A stretch of DNA of 64,000 nt from RH-AL1 sp965198715 (lineage in GTDB: Bacteria; Pseudomonadota; Alphaproteobacteria; Rhizobiales; Beijerinckiaceae), in assembly GCA_965198715.1 (NCBI GenBank), contig CBDAPV010000001.1, forward strand, positions 2,469,743 through 2,533,742, written 5' to 3'. The translations under genes and the position numbers were made by a program. Under the pieces are notes generated by a model. It was not told where the DNA came from. It searched no databases and saw only the letters and a program-made list of their open reading frames with translations. Below, one piece after another: positions 10,645 to 19,025 of the stretch. Position 1 is the first letter of the stretch, and the number at the start of each line of letters is the position of its first letter.

Positions 10645-11781
10645 TTACGTCAGCCTGTCCACAGCCTCGAGCAGCACGCCGACCACGTGCTCCTGCTCGG
10701 CGGCGGTGATGTGCGTGTCGAGCGGAAGTCGGACGAGCCGGGTGAACGCCGCCTCGGTCGTCGGCAGCGCGCCGGCGATACGGCACAGTCGCCGGCCGGC
10801 CGGCGACAGGTGCAGCGGCTGGTAGTGGGTTCGCGCGTCGACGCCTTCGGCGGCCAGCGCGGCAAGCACTGGCTTGCGCCAAGCGCCCTCGCGCAGCTGA
10901 ACGCCAAAGATGTGGCCGTTATGCCGGGCGTAGTACGGGACGCCGAGCGGCGTCACGCCGGGCGCCGCGGCCTCGGCGAAGAGCGCGGCGTAGCGGTGCC
11001 AGGCCGCGCGTCGTGCCGCGGTGATCGCGTGAGCCTCGGCCAATTGCGCGGTCAGCAGCGCCGCCGTGAGCTCCGAAGGCAGGAACGACGAGCCCAGATC
11101 CAGCCATTGGTAGCGATCGACCTTGCCGCGGCCGTAGCGCACGCGATCGGTGCCTTTCTCCCAGGCGATCTCGATGCGCGGGAGAAGGTCGCTGCGCACG
11201 ACGGTGAGCGCACCGCCCTCGCCGCAGCTCACGTTCTTGGTGCCGTGGAAGCTGAAGGCACCCATGTCGCCGAGGCCCCCGAGCGGCTGCTCGCACCAGA
11301 ACGCGCCGTAGCCCTGCGCCGCGTCCTCGACGAGGGCGATCGCGTGCTCCTCGCAGAGCGCGCGCAGGCTCGCCATGTCGCAGGCCACCCCGGCGTAATG
11401 CACGCAGAGAAGGGCGCGGGTACGCCCCGTGATCGCCGCCTCGGCGGCGGCGGGATCAATGTTGAGCGTGTCGGGATCGACGTCAACGAAGACCGGAACG
11501 GCGCCACGCAGGGCGAAGGCGTTGGCGCTCGACGGGAAGGTCCACGACGGCATTACCACCTCGTCGCCGGGCGACAGGTCCAGCGCGAGCGCGGCGAGTT
11601 CCAGAGCATCCGTGCAGGACGAGGTGAGGAAAGGAATCGCGTTAGGGACGGCGCGGCGCAGCAGCGTGTGGCAAAGCGCGGTGAAGTGACCACCACCCGA
11701 GATGGAGCCGCTCAGGGCTTCCTTGACGAAACCGATGGCCGAATGAGCAAGCGCTGGTCGGTAGAAAGGAACCCGCGGCAA
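10645..11781 (-). CDS. WecE/RffA-type dTDP-4-amino-4,6-dideoxyhexose transaminase
   Basis: PLP-dependent DegT/DnrJ/EryC1/StrS aminotransferase. Taking TTG 11781 as start gives 378 residues, close to E. coli RffA, beginning MPRVPFYRPAL. The PLP lysine is K182 in SFHGTKNVSCGEGG. RffA-like signatures are GTDRVRYGRGKVDRYQWLDL and GSSFLPSEL. Family members aminate C4 of dTDP-4-keto-6-deoxy sugars for surface glycans. The frame is open upstream into the methyltransferase gene, so the exact start is uncertain. It follows the methyltransferase by about 40 nt and the two are probably co-transcribed. No dTDP-glucose enzymes are adjacent. Confidence 0.85.
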   Translation of the reverse strand: MPRVPFYRPALAHSAIGFVKEALSGSISGGGHFTALCHTLLRRAVPNAIPFLTSSCTDALELAALALDLSPGDEVVMPSWTFPSSANAFALRGAVPVFVDVDPDTLNIDPAAAEAAITGRTRALLCVHYAGVACDMASLRALCEEHAIALVEDAAQGYGAFWCEQPLGGLGDMGAFSFHGTKNVSCGEGGALTVVRSDLLPRIEIAWEKGTDRVRYGRGKVDRYQWLDLGSSFLPSELTAALLTAQLAEAHAITAARRAAWHRYAALFAEAAAPGVTPLGVPYYARHNGHIFGVQLREGAWRKPVLAALAAEGVDARTHYQPLHLSPAGRRLCRIAGALPTTEAAFTRLVRLPLDTHITAAEQEHVVGVLLEAVDRLT

Positions 11782-11819
11782 CGCCGCTATAGGCTGCGGA
11801 AGGGTTTGCTGCTGCTCGT

Positions 11820-12614
11820 TCAGGCGAGGGGTCCTATGCGGTTCGTGGCATCTCCACCGACGGGACGCAGGTTCGCGGCGGCGCGCGCGCCCCTCTCGGG
11901 ATCGATCAATTCGGCGCTGACGTAGAGGCGCGCGATATCGAGCCCGCCATCGGGGCCGTGAACGATGGAGACGGAGCCGAACCCCAGGCGTGGGAGCACG
12001 CGCTCCAGAAGCGTGCGATCGACCCAATGGAAGCGGGTGCAAGGCGCGGGGTCGGTCGCGGAGTGTCGCCCGAGATCGCGCATCATCCGGGCGAAGCCGC
12101 TCTCGCTGCCCGCGTCGGCGAAGGTCGCCAGCAGGCGTCCCCCTGTTCGAAGCATGGCCGCGGCGGACACGAGATAGACCAGCGCCGATTGGAAATCCAT
12201 CATCATGAGGACGTCGATGGCGAGCACGAGGTCGATGTCTCGCCGGCCTCCGTGTGAGCGGAGCAGGCCTTCGTTATCTGTCCAGTCGATGCGCCGCACC
12301 CGCAACCTTTCGTCCGCGACGGAGCCGGCGCAACGCTGCTCGAGACAGGTAATGAACGCATCACTGATCTCGAAGGCGGTGACGTGCGCCGCGGTGAAAC
12401 GCAGCACCAGGTCGGTGTACTTGCCAGCTCCCGGCCCGATCTCGACGACTTGGCCGAGCGTGGCTGGGCAGCCTTCGACGATCCAGCGCCAGGTCGCCGT
12501 GCGCAAAGCGTCGCTCGCCCATTCATCGCCAGGCCATTGCCACGACGCGCCCGCAGCCGCCCGGCGTGCCGGGAAGACATCGCGCACATAGGCGTTGAAG
12601 AAGTCCCGCATCAT
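11820..12614 (-). CDS. class I SAM-dependent methyltransferase
   Basis: 264 residues. Motif I is VVEIGPGAGKYT near residues 56-67, followed by an acidic strand end (VTAFEISDAF) and a motif-II-like DLVLAIDVLMMMDF. The fold is the Rossmann-like SAM methyltransferase; the substrate is not deducible. Because it lies directly upstream of a WecE-like sugar aminotransferase, methylation of the same amino sugar is plausible, but this is inference only. An A-rich, lower-GC gap follows upstream of its start. Confidence 0.8.
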   Translation of the reverse strand: MMRDFFNAYVRDVFPARRAAAGASWQWPGDEWASDALRTATWRWIVEGCPATLGQVVEIGPGAGKYTDLVLRFTAAHVTAFEISDAFITCLEQRCAGSVADERLRVRRIDWTDNEGLLRSHGGRRDIDLVLAIDVLMMMDFQSALVYLVSAAAMLRTGGRLLATFADAGSESGFARMMRDLGRHSATDPAPCTRFHWVDRTLLERVLPRLGFGSVSIVHGPDGGLDIARLYVSAELIDPERGARAAANLRPVGGDATNRIGPLA

Positions 12615-12923
12615 TCAGTCAGCCAAGCACGCCAAAGGTGAATAGATCTGCAAGCTTTGAACCACGAAGGCTTTATCGCAAGCTTGGATGTCGACTAGGT
12701 CTAAATAGCGCAGAAACCGTGAGCTGATCTTACCAGATCGTGTTCGCTCGTTTAGCACTGCACCTCCAGCAAAGTCCTGGGAGGATGACACGAACAGATT
12801 GCGAACGTAAGCCGATGAGATTGAGGCCGACAGGACGGCGGAGAAGACCAGCGCGCTTCGGCACCGCGCCGCAAACGCGACTTCGGCCCAAAGCCCGACC
12901 CAATCGTCGTTCTAACTGCCAGT
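12615..12923. other. intergenic region between divergent genes
   Basis: About 310 bases, locally lower in GC than the flanks. It must hold the promoters of the methyltransferase (minus) and the small lipoprotein (plus), but no convincing -35/-10 pair or palindrome could be fixed by eye. Confidence 0.5.
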
Positions 12924-13079
12924 ATGATATCGAAAGCACTCGTCCTGCTCACGACGCTGGCCCTGTTCTGCCTCACCGGTTGCGCGGCGATGCAGAAAGG
13001 AAGCTACGACCCCGAAAAGCCTACCAAGGTCTGCCCGTCCACGATGGAAGGCGGCGAGGCCAAGACGTTTTGCTATTGA
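12924..13079 (+). CDS. small lipoprotein, possibly frameshifted
   Basis: 51 residues. A lipoprotein signal peptide (MISKALVLLTTLALFCLTGC) has the lipobox LTGC with the modified Cys at 20, followed by a short polar region ending EGGEAKTFCY. Immediately after the TGA, another frame carries LKASGKCYAFLPVSQSTAAKL and stops at 13141. That piece looks like a natural continuation (a CY motif is repeated), so the true protein may be about 72 residues with a one-base indel near 13072. Function unknown. Confidence 0.55.
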   Translation: MISKALVLLTTLALFCLTGCAAMQKGSYDPEKPTKVCPSTMEGGEAKTFCY

Positions 13080-13214
13080 AGGCGTCCGGGAAGTGCTACG
13101 CCTTCCTGCCCGTTTCGCAGTCGACGGCCGCGAAGCTCTGAACCGTATGGCGCCAGCGCTGCTGCAAAGAGAAGAACTGTCTCTCGGCGTCCCTCATCGC
13201 GCCCTCGCAATTTC

Positions 13215-14744
13215 ATGGCCCGGCAAGGTAGCCCGCGCGTAGAACGAAGTGAACCACACACGAGCCGATTCTTGTCCGATATCGCTCTCTCCGCCCCCAT
13301 TCCTTCGCCGCGCAGGACCCTGACTGAAGATTGGGCGGCGCTCGTCGTGGGTGCGCTCGTCGTCGCCCTCGCGCTCGCTGGTCTCGCCGGCACCGACCTC
13401 TTGGGCTGGGTCGTCTCCACCTCGGTGTGGATGGACGCGACCGCGGCGTTGAAGCCGGCGGCCAGGACCTACGCCTGGCTCGGTGGCGGCGGTAGCCTCG
13501 CTTTGACCTACGTGTCGCTGCTGGTGGTGCTCACCGCCACCGGCGTCGCGATGGGCTTCGAGGCGGGCAGCTTCGCGCTGCGCTTCACGGTCACCTTCTT
13601 CATCGCCTATGCCGCCTGGATCCTCGGCAGCTGGGCGCATTTCGCCGTGGTGCTGCCGGCCGACTACACGAAGTTTGGCATCGGCTGGTCGCTGCGCCTC
13701 ACCAACGAGGGCGGGTTCATCGTGGCGCTCCTCGCCGGCCTCGTTGTCGCCAACGTCTTCCCGCGCTTCGCCGAATGGCTCGGCGAGGCAATCCGGCCGG
13801 AGCTCTACATCAAGGTGGCCATCGTGCTGCTCGGCGCCTTCCTGGCCGTGACGATCGGCGGCAAGCTCAGCTTCGCGTCGACGATCGTGCTGCGCGGCGT
13901 TGCCGCGATCATCGAAGCCTACCTCATTTACTGGGCGGTCGTGTACTACGTCGCGCGGCGTTGGTTCGGCTTCAACCGCGAGTGGGCGGTGCCGCTGGCC
14001 TCCGGCATCTCGATCTGCGGCGTCGCCGCGGCGGTGGCGACCGGCGGCGCGATCCGCGCACGGCCTATCATCCCGGTGCTGGTCTCCTCGTTGGTGGTGA
14101 TCTTCGCCGTGGTCGAGGTGCTGATCCTGCCGTTCCTTGCGCAGGCTTTCCTCTCGCACGAGCCGCTGGTAGCCGCCGCCTGGATGGGGCTCGCGGTCAA
14201 GACCGACGGCGGCGCGGTGGCGGCCGGCGGCATCACCGAAGCGCTGATCCTGGCCAAGAACTCGGCGGAAGGCGTCAACTACCAGGCCGGCTGGATCCTC
14301 GGCACCACGGCGGCGATCAAGATCTTCATCGACGTCTTTATCGGCATCTGGGCCTTCATCCTGGCCTTCATCTGGACGCGCTACATCAACGTCGTGCCGG
14401 GCGAGGAGGCCCGCGCGGTCGAGATCTGGCAACGCTTCCCCAAGTTCATCCTCGGCTTCGCGCTGACCTTCGGCGTCACGCTCGCCCTAGTGCTGACTCT
14501 GCCCAAGGCCGGCGCGGCGCAGCTCACCGCCACGGTCACGTCCGCCAACGCCTTCCGGGTGATCTTCTTCATCCTGACCTTCTTCTCGATTGGCGTGATG
14601 TCGAACTTCAACCGGCTGTGGCAGGCCGGCATCGGCCGACTCGCCGCCGTCTACGTCGTCAGCCTGTTTGGCTTCGTGATCTGGGTCGGGCTGATCATCT
14701 CCTGGATTTTCTTCGCCGGCATCAAGCCGCCGCTGGCCGGCTGA
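13215..14744 (+). CDS. YeiH/UPF0324-family transporter, long form
   Basis: Up to 509 residues with roughly a dozen hydrophobic helices. Family signatures are SGISICGVAAAVATGG (the conserved SICGAAAV-type loop), GGITEALILAKN and NFNRLWQAGIG near the C-terminus. UPF0324 proteins are annotated as putative sulfate exporters and usually have about 340 residues; this one carries extra N-terminal helices and an internal extension. The first 20 or so residues are not protein-like, and TTG 13272 is an alternative start. It is followed after 11 nt by a 54-residue membrane protein that is probably its partner. Confidence 0.75.
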   Translation: MARQGSPRVERSEPHTSRFLSDIALSAPIPSPRRTLTEDWAALVVGALVVALALAGLAGTDLLGWVVSTSVWMDATAALKPAARTYAWLGGGGSLALTYVSLLVVLTATGVAMGFEAGSFALRFTVTFFIAYAAWILGSWAHFAVVLPADYTKFGIGWSLRLTNEGGFIVALLAGLVVANVFPRFAEWLGEAIRPELYIKVAIVLLGAFLAVTIGGKLSFASTIVLRGVAAIIEAYLIYWAVVYYVARRWFGFNREWAVPLASGISICGVAAAVATGGAIRARPIIPVLVSSLVVIFAVVEVLILPFLAQAFLSHEPLVAAAWMGLAVKTDGGAVAAGGITEALILAKNSAEGVNYQAGWILGTTAAIKIFIDVFIGIWAFILAFIWTRYINVVPGEEARAVEIWQRFPKFILGFALTFGVTLALVLTLPKAGAAQLTATVTSANAFRVIFFILTFFSIGVMSNFNRLWQAGIGRLAAVYVVSLFGFVIWVGLIISWIFFAGIKPPLAG

Positions 14745-14755
14745 GGAGCACACCC

Positions 14756-14920
14756 ATGGTCACCCCGACCCCCAAGCCCGACCTGAAGACCGAGCTCGGC
14801 AACGCCGCCTACGAGCCGCTGCTGCCCATCGAAAAGAAGCTCATCGGCTGGAGCCTCGGCATCGGCGTCACGCTGCTGGTGGCGTTGTGGATCGTGAGCA
14901 AGCTGTTCCCGGTGGGGTAG
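14756..14920 (+). CDS. single-span membrane protein next to the YeiH-like transporter
   Basis: 54 residues: a polar N-terminus (MVTPTPKPDLKTELGNAAYE), then one transmembrane helix (LIGWSLGIGVTLLVALWIVS) and a short cytoplasmic or periplasmic end. A GAGGAG Shine-Dalgarno overlaps the stop of the transporter, giving an 11-nt gap and probable translational coupling. No family recognised. The tight pairing suggests a small subunit or regulator of the transporter. Confidence 0.7.
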   Translation: MVTPTPKPDLKTELGNAAYEPLLPIEKKLIGWSLGIGVTLLVALWIVSKLFPVG

Positions 14921-14966
14921 GTTGTCGTTCGGGTTTGGCTGCGCCGCCCCTAGAATGACAAGGATG

Positions 14967-17228
14967 CTACCCGCTCTGCTCGCGAAAATGGTCGTAGACC
15001 AGCTTCGCCGTGCCGGCGTTGATGCCCGGCACCTTCTCCAGATCGCCCAGCGTGGCGCGCGACAGCGCCTTGGCCGTGCCGAAGGCGTTGAGCAGCGCCC
15101 GCTTGCGGGCCGGGCCGATGCCGGCGATCTCGTCGAGCGGGCTCTTTGTAAAGTCCTTCTTGCGGCGGGCGCGATGCGTGCCGATTGCGAAGCGATGCGC
15201 CTCGTCGCGCAGACGCTGCACGAAGTAGAGCGCGGGATCGCGCGGCGAGAGGCGGAACGGCTCCTTGCCCGGCACGAAGAACATCTCGCGGCCGGCGTCG
15301 CGGTCGCGCCCCTTGGCGATGCCGGCGACGGCGACGTCGGTGACGCCGAGCTCGTCGAGGATCGCGCGCGTGGCATTGTATTGCCCGAGCCCGCCGTCGA
15401 TCAGGACGAGGTCGGGGCGCGCGGGGAAACTTTCGTCGGGCTCGGGCTGATCCTCCCCGGCGACGGCATCCTCCTCCGCGAAGCGGGGGAGGGGGACCGC
15501 CGCACGCGGTGGAGGAGGCTGGGGCAGGGCGTCGTCCTCGCCGTCGATATCGTCGGGCGGAACATCGACCAAGTCAGAAGCGACGGCCGCCCCCTCCACC
15601 ATGCTGCGCATGGTCCCCCTCCCTTGCTTTGCGGGAGAGGACTCGGCTTGCGCCTGTCGTTGCCGCATCGTCTTGGGCGGCGCCACGATCCCGGCGTAGG
15701 TCGGCTTCGTCGGCTCCGCCGTCAGCTTCGGCCGCTCCGCCGCCGGCGCCTCCTTGTTCAGCCGCGCGAACCTGCGCCGCAGCACCTCGCGCATCATCCC
15801 GAAGTCGTCGCCGGGCGTCAGCTCCTCGCCTTTGATGTTGAAGGTGCGATAGTGCATCTTCATGAAGCCGGCGGAGCCTGCCACCACCATGGCGCCGACG
15901 GCGTTCGTGCCCATGATGTGCGAGTTGTCGTAGACCTCGACCCGGCGCAGCCGGCGCTCCAGCCCGAACGCCTCGGCGAGCGCGGCCAGCAGCTTCTCCT
16001 GCGAGGCCGTCTCCGACAGCGTGCGGCCCAGCGTCTGCTTGGCGTTGGTAAGGGCGTGCTCGACGAGGTCGCGCTTCTCGCCGCGCTGCGGCACGGCGAT
16101 CTCGACCTTCTGCCCGTAGCGCTCGCACAGCGCCATCTCCAGCAGCGCCCGGTCCTCGAAATCGTGGGAGAGCAGCACGAGGCGCGGGGGAGGGCGGTCG
16201 GCGTAGAACTGGGCGAGAAAACCCTCGAGCACCTCGGCCGGGGCCATCGTGCGGTCGGCCTTAGGGAAGTAGCCGCGGTTGCCCCAGTTCTGGTAGGTGC
16301 GGAAGAACACCGCCTCGATGCAGAACTGCCCGGCCTGCTCGATCACGGCGAAGACGTCGGCCTCTTCCGTGGTCTTCGGGTTCACGCCTTGCTCGCCCTG
16401 GATCGCCGAAAGCGCGGCGATGCGATCGCGCAGCCGCGCCGCGCGCTCGAACTCGAGGTTCTCCGAGGCCGTGCCCATCTCGGCGGCGAGCAGGTCGCGC
16501 ACCGCGCGGCTCTTGCCGGTGAGAAAGGCGCGAGCCTCCTTCACCAGCACGGCGTAATCCTCGCCCGAGATCTCGCCGGTGCAGGGCGCCGAGCAGCGCT
16601 TGATCTGGTGCAGCAAGCACGGCCGCGTGCGGTTGTCGTAGTAGGAATCCGAGCAAGAGCGGAGCAGGAAGGCGCGCTCCAGCGCGTTCAGCGTGCGATT
16701 GACCGCCCAGACGCTGGCGAAAGGCCCGAAATAGTCGCCTTTTCGCGACCTAGCGCCGCGATGCTTAACGATCTGTGGAGCCGCATGGTCGCCGGTGAGC
16801 AGGATGTAGGGGAACGACTTGTCGTCCCGCATCAGCACGTTGAAGCGTGGCTTCAACTGCTTGATAAGGTTGGTCTCGAGCAGTAGCGCCTCGGTCTCGG
16901 TGGCGGTCGAGACGAACACCATGCTCTGCGTTAGCGCGATCATGCGCGCGATGCGGTTGGTGTGCCCGGAGGGGCGCATGTAGCTGGCGATGCGCTTGCG
17001 GACGCTCTTGGCCTTGCCGACGTAGAGCACCGACTCGTCGGCGCCGATCATGCGGTAGACGCCCGGACCCTTGGGAGCGTGCTTCCAGTACGAGCGGATC
17101 GCCGCCGCGCCGGCCTTGACCGAGGCGGGGGCGGCATCGTCCTCGGGACCCGGATCGGGAAGCGGCGCCTCGGGCGCGTCGATGTCGAGGTCCTCGAGGT
17201 CGACGGCTTCGGCTTCTTGCATGGGCAT
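14967..17228 (-). CDS. uvrC: excinuclease ABC subunit C (UvrC), with repeat-derived insertion
   Basis: Makes both incisions in nucleotide excision repair after UvrAB damage recognition. Domains in order: GIY-YIG nuclease (about 50-130; PGVYRMIGADESVLYVGKAK), cysteine-rich loop, UVR helical motif (about 235-275), RNase H-like nuclease (about 415 onward; YDNSHIMGTNAVGAMVV and LVLIDGGLGQ), and C-terminal tandem HhH (IAGIGPARKRALLNAFG). At 753 residues it is longer than the usual 600-650. Much of the excess is a low-complexity, Pro-rich segment at about 515-605 encoded by two inverted palindromic repeats. The frame is intact, so the protein is probably still active. Confidence 0.95.
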   Translation of the reverse strand: MPMQEAEAVDLEDLDIDAPEAPLPDPGPEDDAAPASVKAGAAAIRSYWKHAPKGPGVYRMIGADESVLYVGKAKSVRKRIASYMRPSGHTNRIARMIALTQSMVFVSTATETEALLLETNLIKQLKPRFNVLMRDDKSFPYILLTGDHAAPQIVKHRGARSRKGDYFGPFASVWAVNRTLNALERAFLLRSCSDSYYDNRTRPCLLHQIKRCSAPCTGEISGEDYAVLVKEARAFLTGKSRAVRDLLAAEMGTASENLEFERAARLRDRIAALSAIQGEQGVNPKTTEEADVFAVIEQAGQFCIEAVFFRTYQNWGNRGYFPKADRTMAPAEVLEGFLAQFYADRPPPRLVLLSHDFEDRALLEMALCERYGQKVEIAVPQRGEKRDLVEHALTNAKQTLGRTLSETASQEKLLAALAEAFGLERRLRRVEVYDNSHIMGTNAVGAMVVAGSAGFMKMHYRTFNIKGEELTPGDDFGMMREVLRRRFARLNKEAPAAERPKLTAEPTKPTYAGIVAPPKTMRQRQAQAESSPAKQGRGTMRSMVEGAAVASDLVDVPPDDIDGEDDALPQPPPPRAAVPLPRFAEEDAVAGEDQPEPDESFPARPDLVLIDGGLGQYNATRAILDELGVTDVAVAGIAKGRDRDAGREMFFVPGKEPFRLSPRDPALYFVQRLRDEAHRFAIGTHRARRKKDFTKSPLDEIAGIGPARKRALLNAFGTAKALSRATLGDLEKVPGINAGTAKLVYDHFREQSG
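15473..15519. repeat. palindromic repeat element inside uvrC, copy 1
   Basis: GC-rich element reading CCTCCGCGAAGCGGGGGAGG then GGGACCGCCGCACGCGGT, GGAGGAGGC. It contains two hairpins (CGCGAAGCG-type and CGCCGCACGCGG-type). Its reverse complement aligns closely with copy 2 at 15589-15640. In the uvrC frame it encodes part of a Pro/Arg-rich tract (PQPPPPRAAVPLPRF). Such elements are normally intergenic in alphaproteobacteria. Confidence 0.8.
15589..15640. repeat. palindromic repeat element inside uvrC, copy 2 (inverted)
   Basis: Reads GCCCCCTCCACC then ATGCTGCGCAT, GGTCCCCCTCCCTTGC, TTTGCGGGAGAGG. Its outer blocks GCC(C/T)CCTCCACC and GGTCCCCCTCCC match the reverse complement of copy 1, about 70 nt away. 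It encodes ESSPAKQGRGTMRSMVEGA within UvrC. Confidence 0.8.
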
Positions 17229-17449
17229 CGTCGTGATCTAAGCGCCTCGGAGGAAGCTGGGAAGACGCCGGCGCGCTTGCTTCGACGCGCCCGAGGCGCA
17301 ACAACCCTGCGGTAAAAGCTCTCTTCCGCCGGCGCCGGCGTTGCGGCGGCGTCTCGCGCGCGTTAAGGGCTGCCCGTGAAAAGGAGCGTCTCCTTGCAGG
17401 GCCGCTCCGTCGCGCTTCGCGCGAAGCGGCACGCCCAGGGGAACCCACC

Positions 17450-17866
17450 ATGAAGCTACGCTCCATCGTTGCCTCCATCGGCCTTACTGTCGCTATGGCT
17501 GCTCCCGCGCTGGCCGCCGGCAACGGCCCCGCCGGCGAGTGGACGGTCGAGGACCATTCCGCGGTCGTGCGCATCTCCAAGTGCGGCGGCGGCTTCTGCG
17601 GCTTCGTCGCCAAGGGGCAAGCCGGTAAGGACTACCGCAATCCCGACCCGCGAAAGCGCAACCGCTCGACCATCGGCATGCAGGTCATGTTCTCGATGAA
17701 GCCGGCAGGCGCCAACAGCTGGTCGGGTGAGACCTACAATGCCGAGGATGGGCAGATCTACAACGGCAAGATCTCGCTGCAAGGCGCCGATACGCTGAAG
17801 GTCGAGGGCTGCGTGCCCGGCGGCGGCATCTGTGGCTCGCAGAATTGGAGCCGGTACAAAGGCTGA
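17450..17866 (+). CDS. DUF2147 secreted protein
   Basis: 138 residues: signal peptide (MKLRSIVASIGLTVAMAAPA) then a DUF2147 domain with GEWTVEDHSAVVRISKCGGG, FCGFVAKGQAG and a conserved end (VEGCVPGGGICGSQNWSR). Family members are small periplasmic beta-barrel proteins with paired cysteines; function unknown. Its 220-nt upstream gap from divergent uvrC probably contains both promoters. A hairpin follows the stop. Confidence 0.85.
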   Translation: MKLRSIVASIGLTVAMAAPALAAGNGPAGEWTVEDHSAVVRISKCGGGFCGFVAKGQAGKDYRNPDPRKRNRSTIGMQVMFSMKPAGANSWSGETYNAEDGQIYNGKISLQGADTLKVEGCVPGGGICGSQNWSRYKG

Positions 17867-17874
17867 GCCTCAAC

Positions 17875-17907
17875 CGCGCCCGGCCTCGACACGCCGGGGC
17901 GCGTTGT
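17875..17907 (+). terminator. probable hairpin terminator after the DUF2147 gene
   Basis: Arms CGCGCCCGG and CCGGGGCGCG pair with one bulged base around the loop CCTCGACACG, followed by TTGTT. The U-tract is short, so efficiency is uncertain. Confidence 0.4.
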
Positions 17908-17962
17908 TCCGCCGCGGCGTGGCTGCTAAGAGCCCGCTCGCGACGGTGAGTATGGCAGAATC

Positions 17963-18895
17963 ATGAAAATATTGGCGGGCAATTCCAACCGTGCCCTGAC
18001 CGAGGCCATTGCCGCCTACCTCGGCGTGCCGCTCACCAAGTGTCAGGTCCGGCGCTTCGCCGACATGGAGGTTTTCGTCGAGATCCAGGAGAACGTGCGC
18101 GGACAGGACGTCTTCATCGTCCAGTCGACTTCGTTCCCGGCCAACGACCACCTCATGGAGATCCTGATCATGACGGATGCGTGCCGCCGCGCTTCGGCGA
18201 GGCGCATCAGCGCCGTGGTCCCGTATTTCGGCTACGCCCGGCAGGACCGGAAAGCCGGCCCGCGCACCCCGATCTCGGCCAAGCTCGTCGCCAACATGAT
18301 CACCCACGCCGGCGCCGACCGCGTGCTGACCGTCGACCTGCATGCCGGCCAGATCCAGGGCTTCTTCGACATTCCGACGGACAACCTCTTTTCGGCGCCC
18401 GTCATGGTGCGCGACATCAAGGAGAAGATGAACCTCTCCGACGTCATGGTGGTCTCGCCCGATGTCGGCGGCGTGATCCGCGCCCGCGCGCTCGCCAAGC
18501 GCATCGACGCGCCGCTCGCCATCGTCGACAAGCGCCGCGAGCGCGCCGGCGAATCCGAGGTGATGAACATCATCGGCGACGTACGCGGCCGCTCCTGCAT
18601 CCTGGTCGACGACATCGTCGATTCCGGCGGTACGCTGTGCAATGCCGCCGACGCGCTGCTGGCCTCGGGCGCCAAGGAAGTGTCGGCCTACATCACCCAC
18701 GGCGTGCTCTCGGGCGGCGCGGTGGCCCGCGTGGCCTCCTCCCAGCTCAAGGAGATGGTGCTGACTGACACCATCCAGCCCACCGAGGCGGTGCGGGTCG
18801 CTCGCAACATCCGCTGCATCTCGATCGCGCCACTCATCGGCGAGGCCATCGCGCGCACCGCCAAGGAAGAGAGCGTGTCGAGCCTGTTCGACTGA
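17963..18895 (+). CDS. prs: ribose-phosphate pyrophosphokinase
   Basis: Makes PRPP from ribose 5-phosphate and ATP for nucleotide, histidine, tryptophan and NAD synthesis; cytoplasmic hexamer. 310 residues with N-terminal NSNRALTEAIAAYLGVPLT, the PRPP synthase signature around the flexible loop and Mg site (DLHAGQIQGFFDIPTDNL), and the PRPP-binding motif ILVDDIVDSGGT. The length and all signatures match class I enzymes. A repeat element follows immediately downstream. Confidence 0.97.
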   Translation: MKILAGNSNRALTEAIAAYLGVPLTKCQVRRFADMEVFVEIQENVRGQDVFIVQSTSFPANDHLMEILIMTDACRRASARRISAVVPYFGYARQDRKAGPRTPISAKLVANMITHAGADRVLTVDLHAGQIQGFFDIPTDNLFSAPVMVRDIKEKMNLSDVMVVSPDVGGVIRARALAKRIDAPLAIVDKRRERAGESEVMNIIGDVRGRSCILVDDIVDSGGTLCNAADALLASGAKEVSAYITHGVLSGGAVARVASSQLKEMVLTDTIQPTEAVRVARNIRCISIAPLIGEAIARTAKEESVSSLFD

Positions 18896-18913
18896 ACGGG
18901 CAGTTGGCCCGCC

Positions 18914-18941
18914 CCTCAGCCGGCGCTTCGCGCCACCTTCT
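18914..18941. repeat. interspersed repeat, copy A
   Basis: CCTCAGCCGGCGCTTCGCGC followed by CACCTTCT. The same 28-nt block with two mismatches recurs at 63669-63696, and an inverted variant lies at 63583-63612. It has an internal hairpin (GGCGCTTCGCGCC). It lies in the gap between prs and the convergent TetR-like gene, a typical place for such elements. Confidence 0.7.
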
Positions 18942-19025
18942 CTGCTTGCAGGAGGGAGAAGGCAGCTCGCCTGAGGTGCCGCGGTGTGGCAGGACGATCT
19001 CTTCTCCCGCGGGGAAAGAGCGTGC

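Noticed and set aside
10645..12042. Long version of the WecE-like gene starting at 12042
   Set aside because: The first 85 codons lie inside the methyltransferase gene and are Arg-rich shadow; homologs start near VPFYRP.
13194..14432. 412-codon minus-strand frame opposite the YeiH-like gene
   Set aside because: His/Asp/Arg-rich shadow composition; the plus strand encodes a coherent membrane protein.
14922..16886. 654-codon plus-strand frame opposite uvrC
   Set aside because: Shadow of uvrC; no hydrophobic core or motif, typical of long antisense frames in GC-rich DNA.
17963..18895. Riboswitch or PurR-like site before prs
   Set aside because: The 96-nt upstream gap contains only the hairpin after the preceding gene; no aptamer-like conserved pattern was visible.
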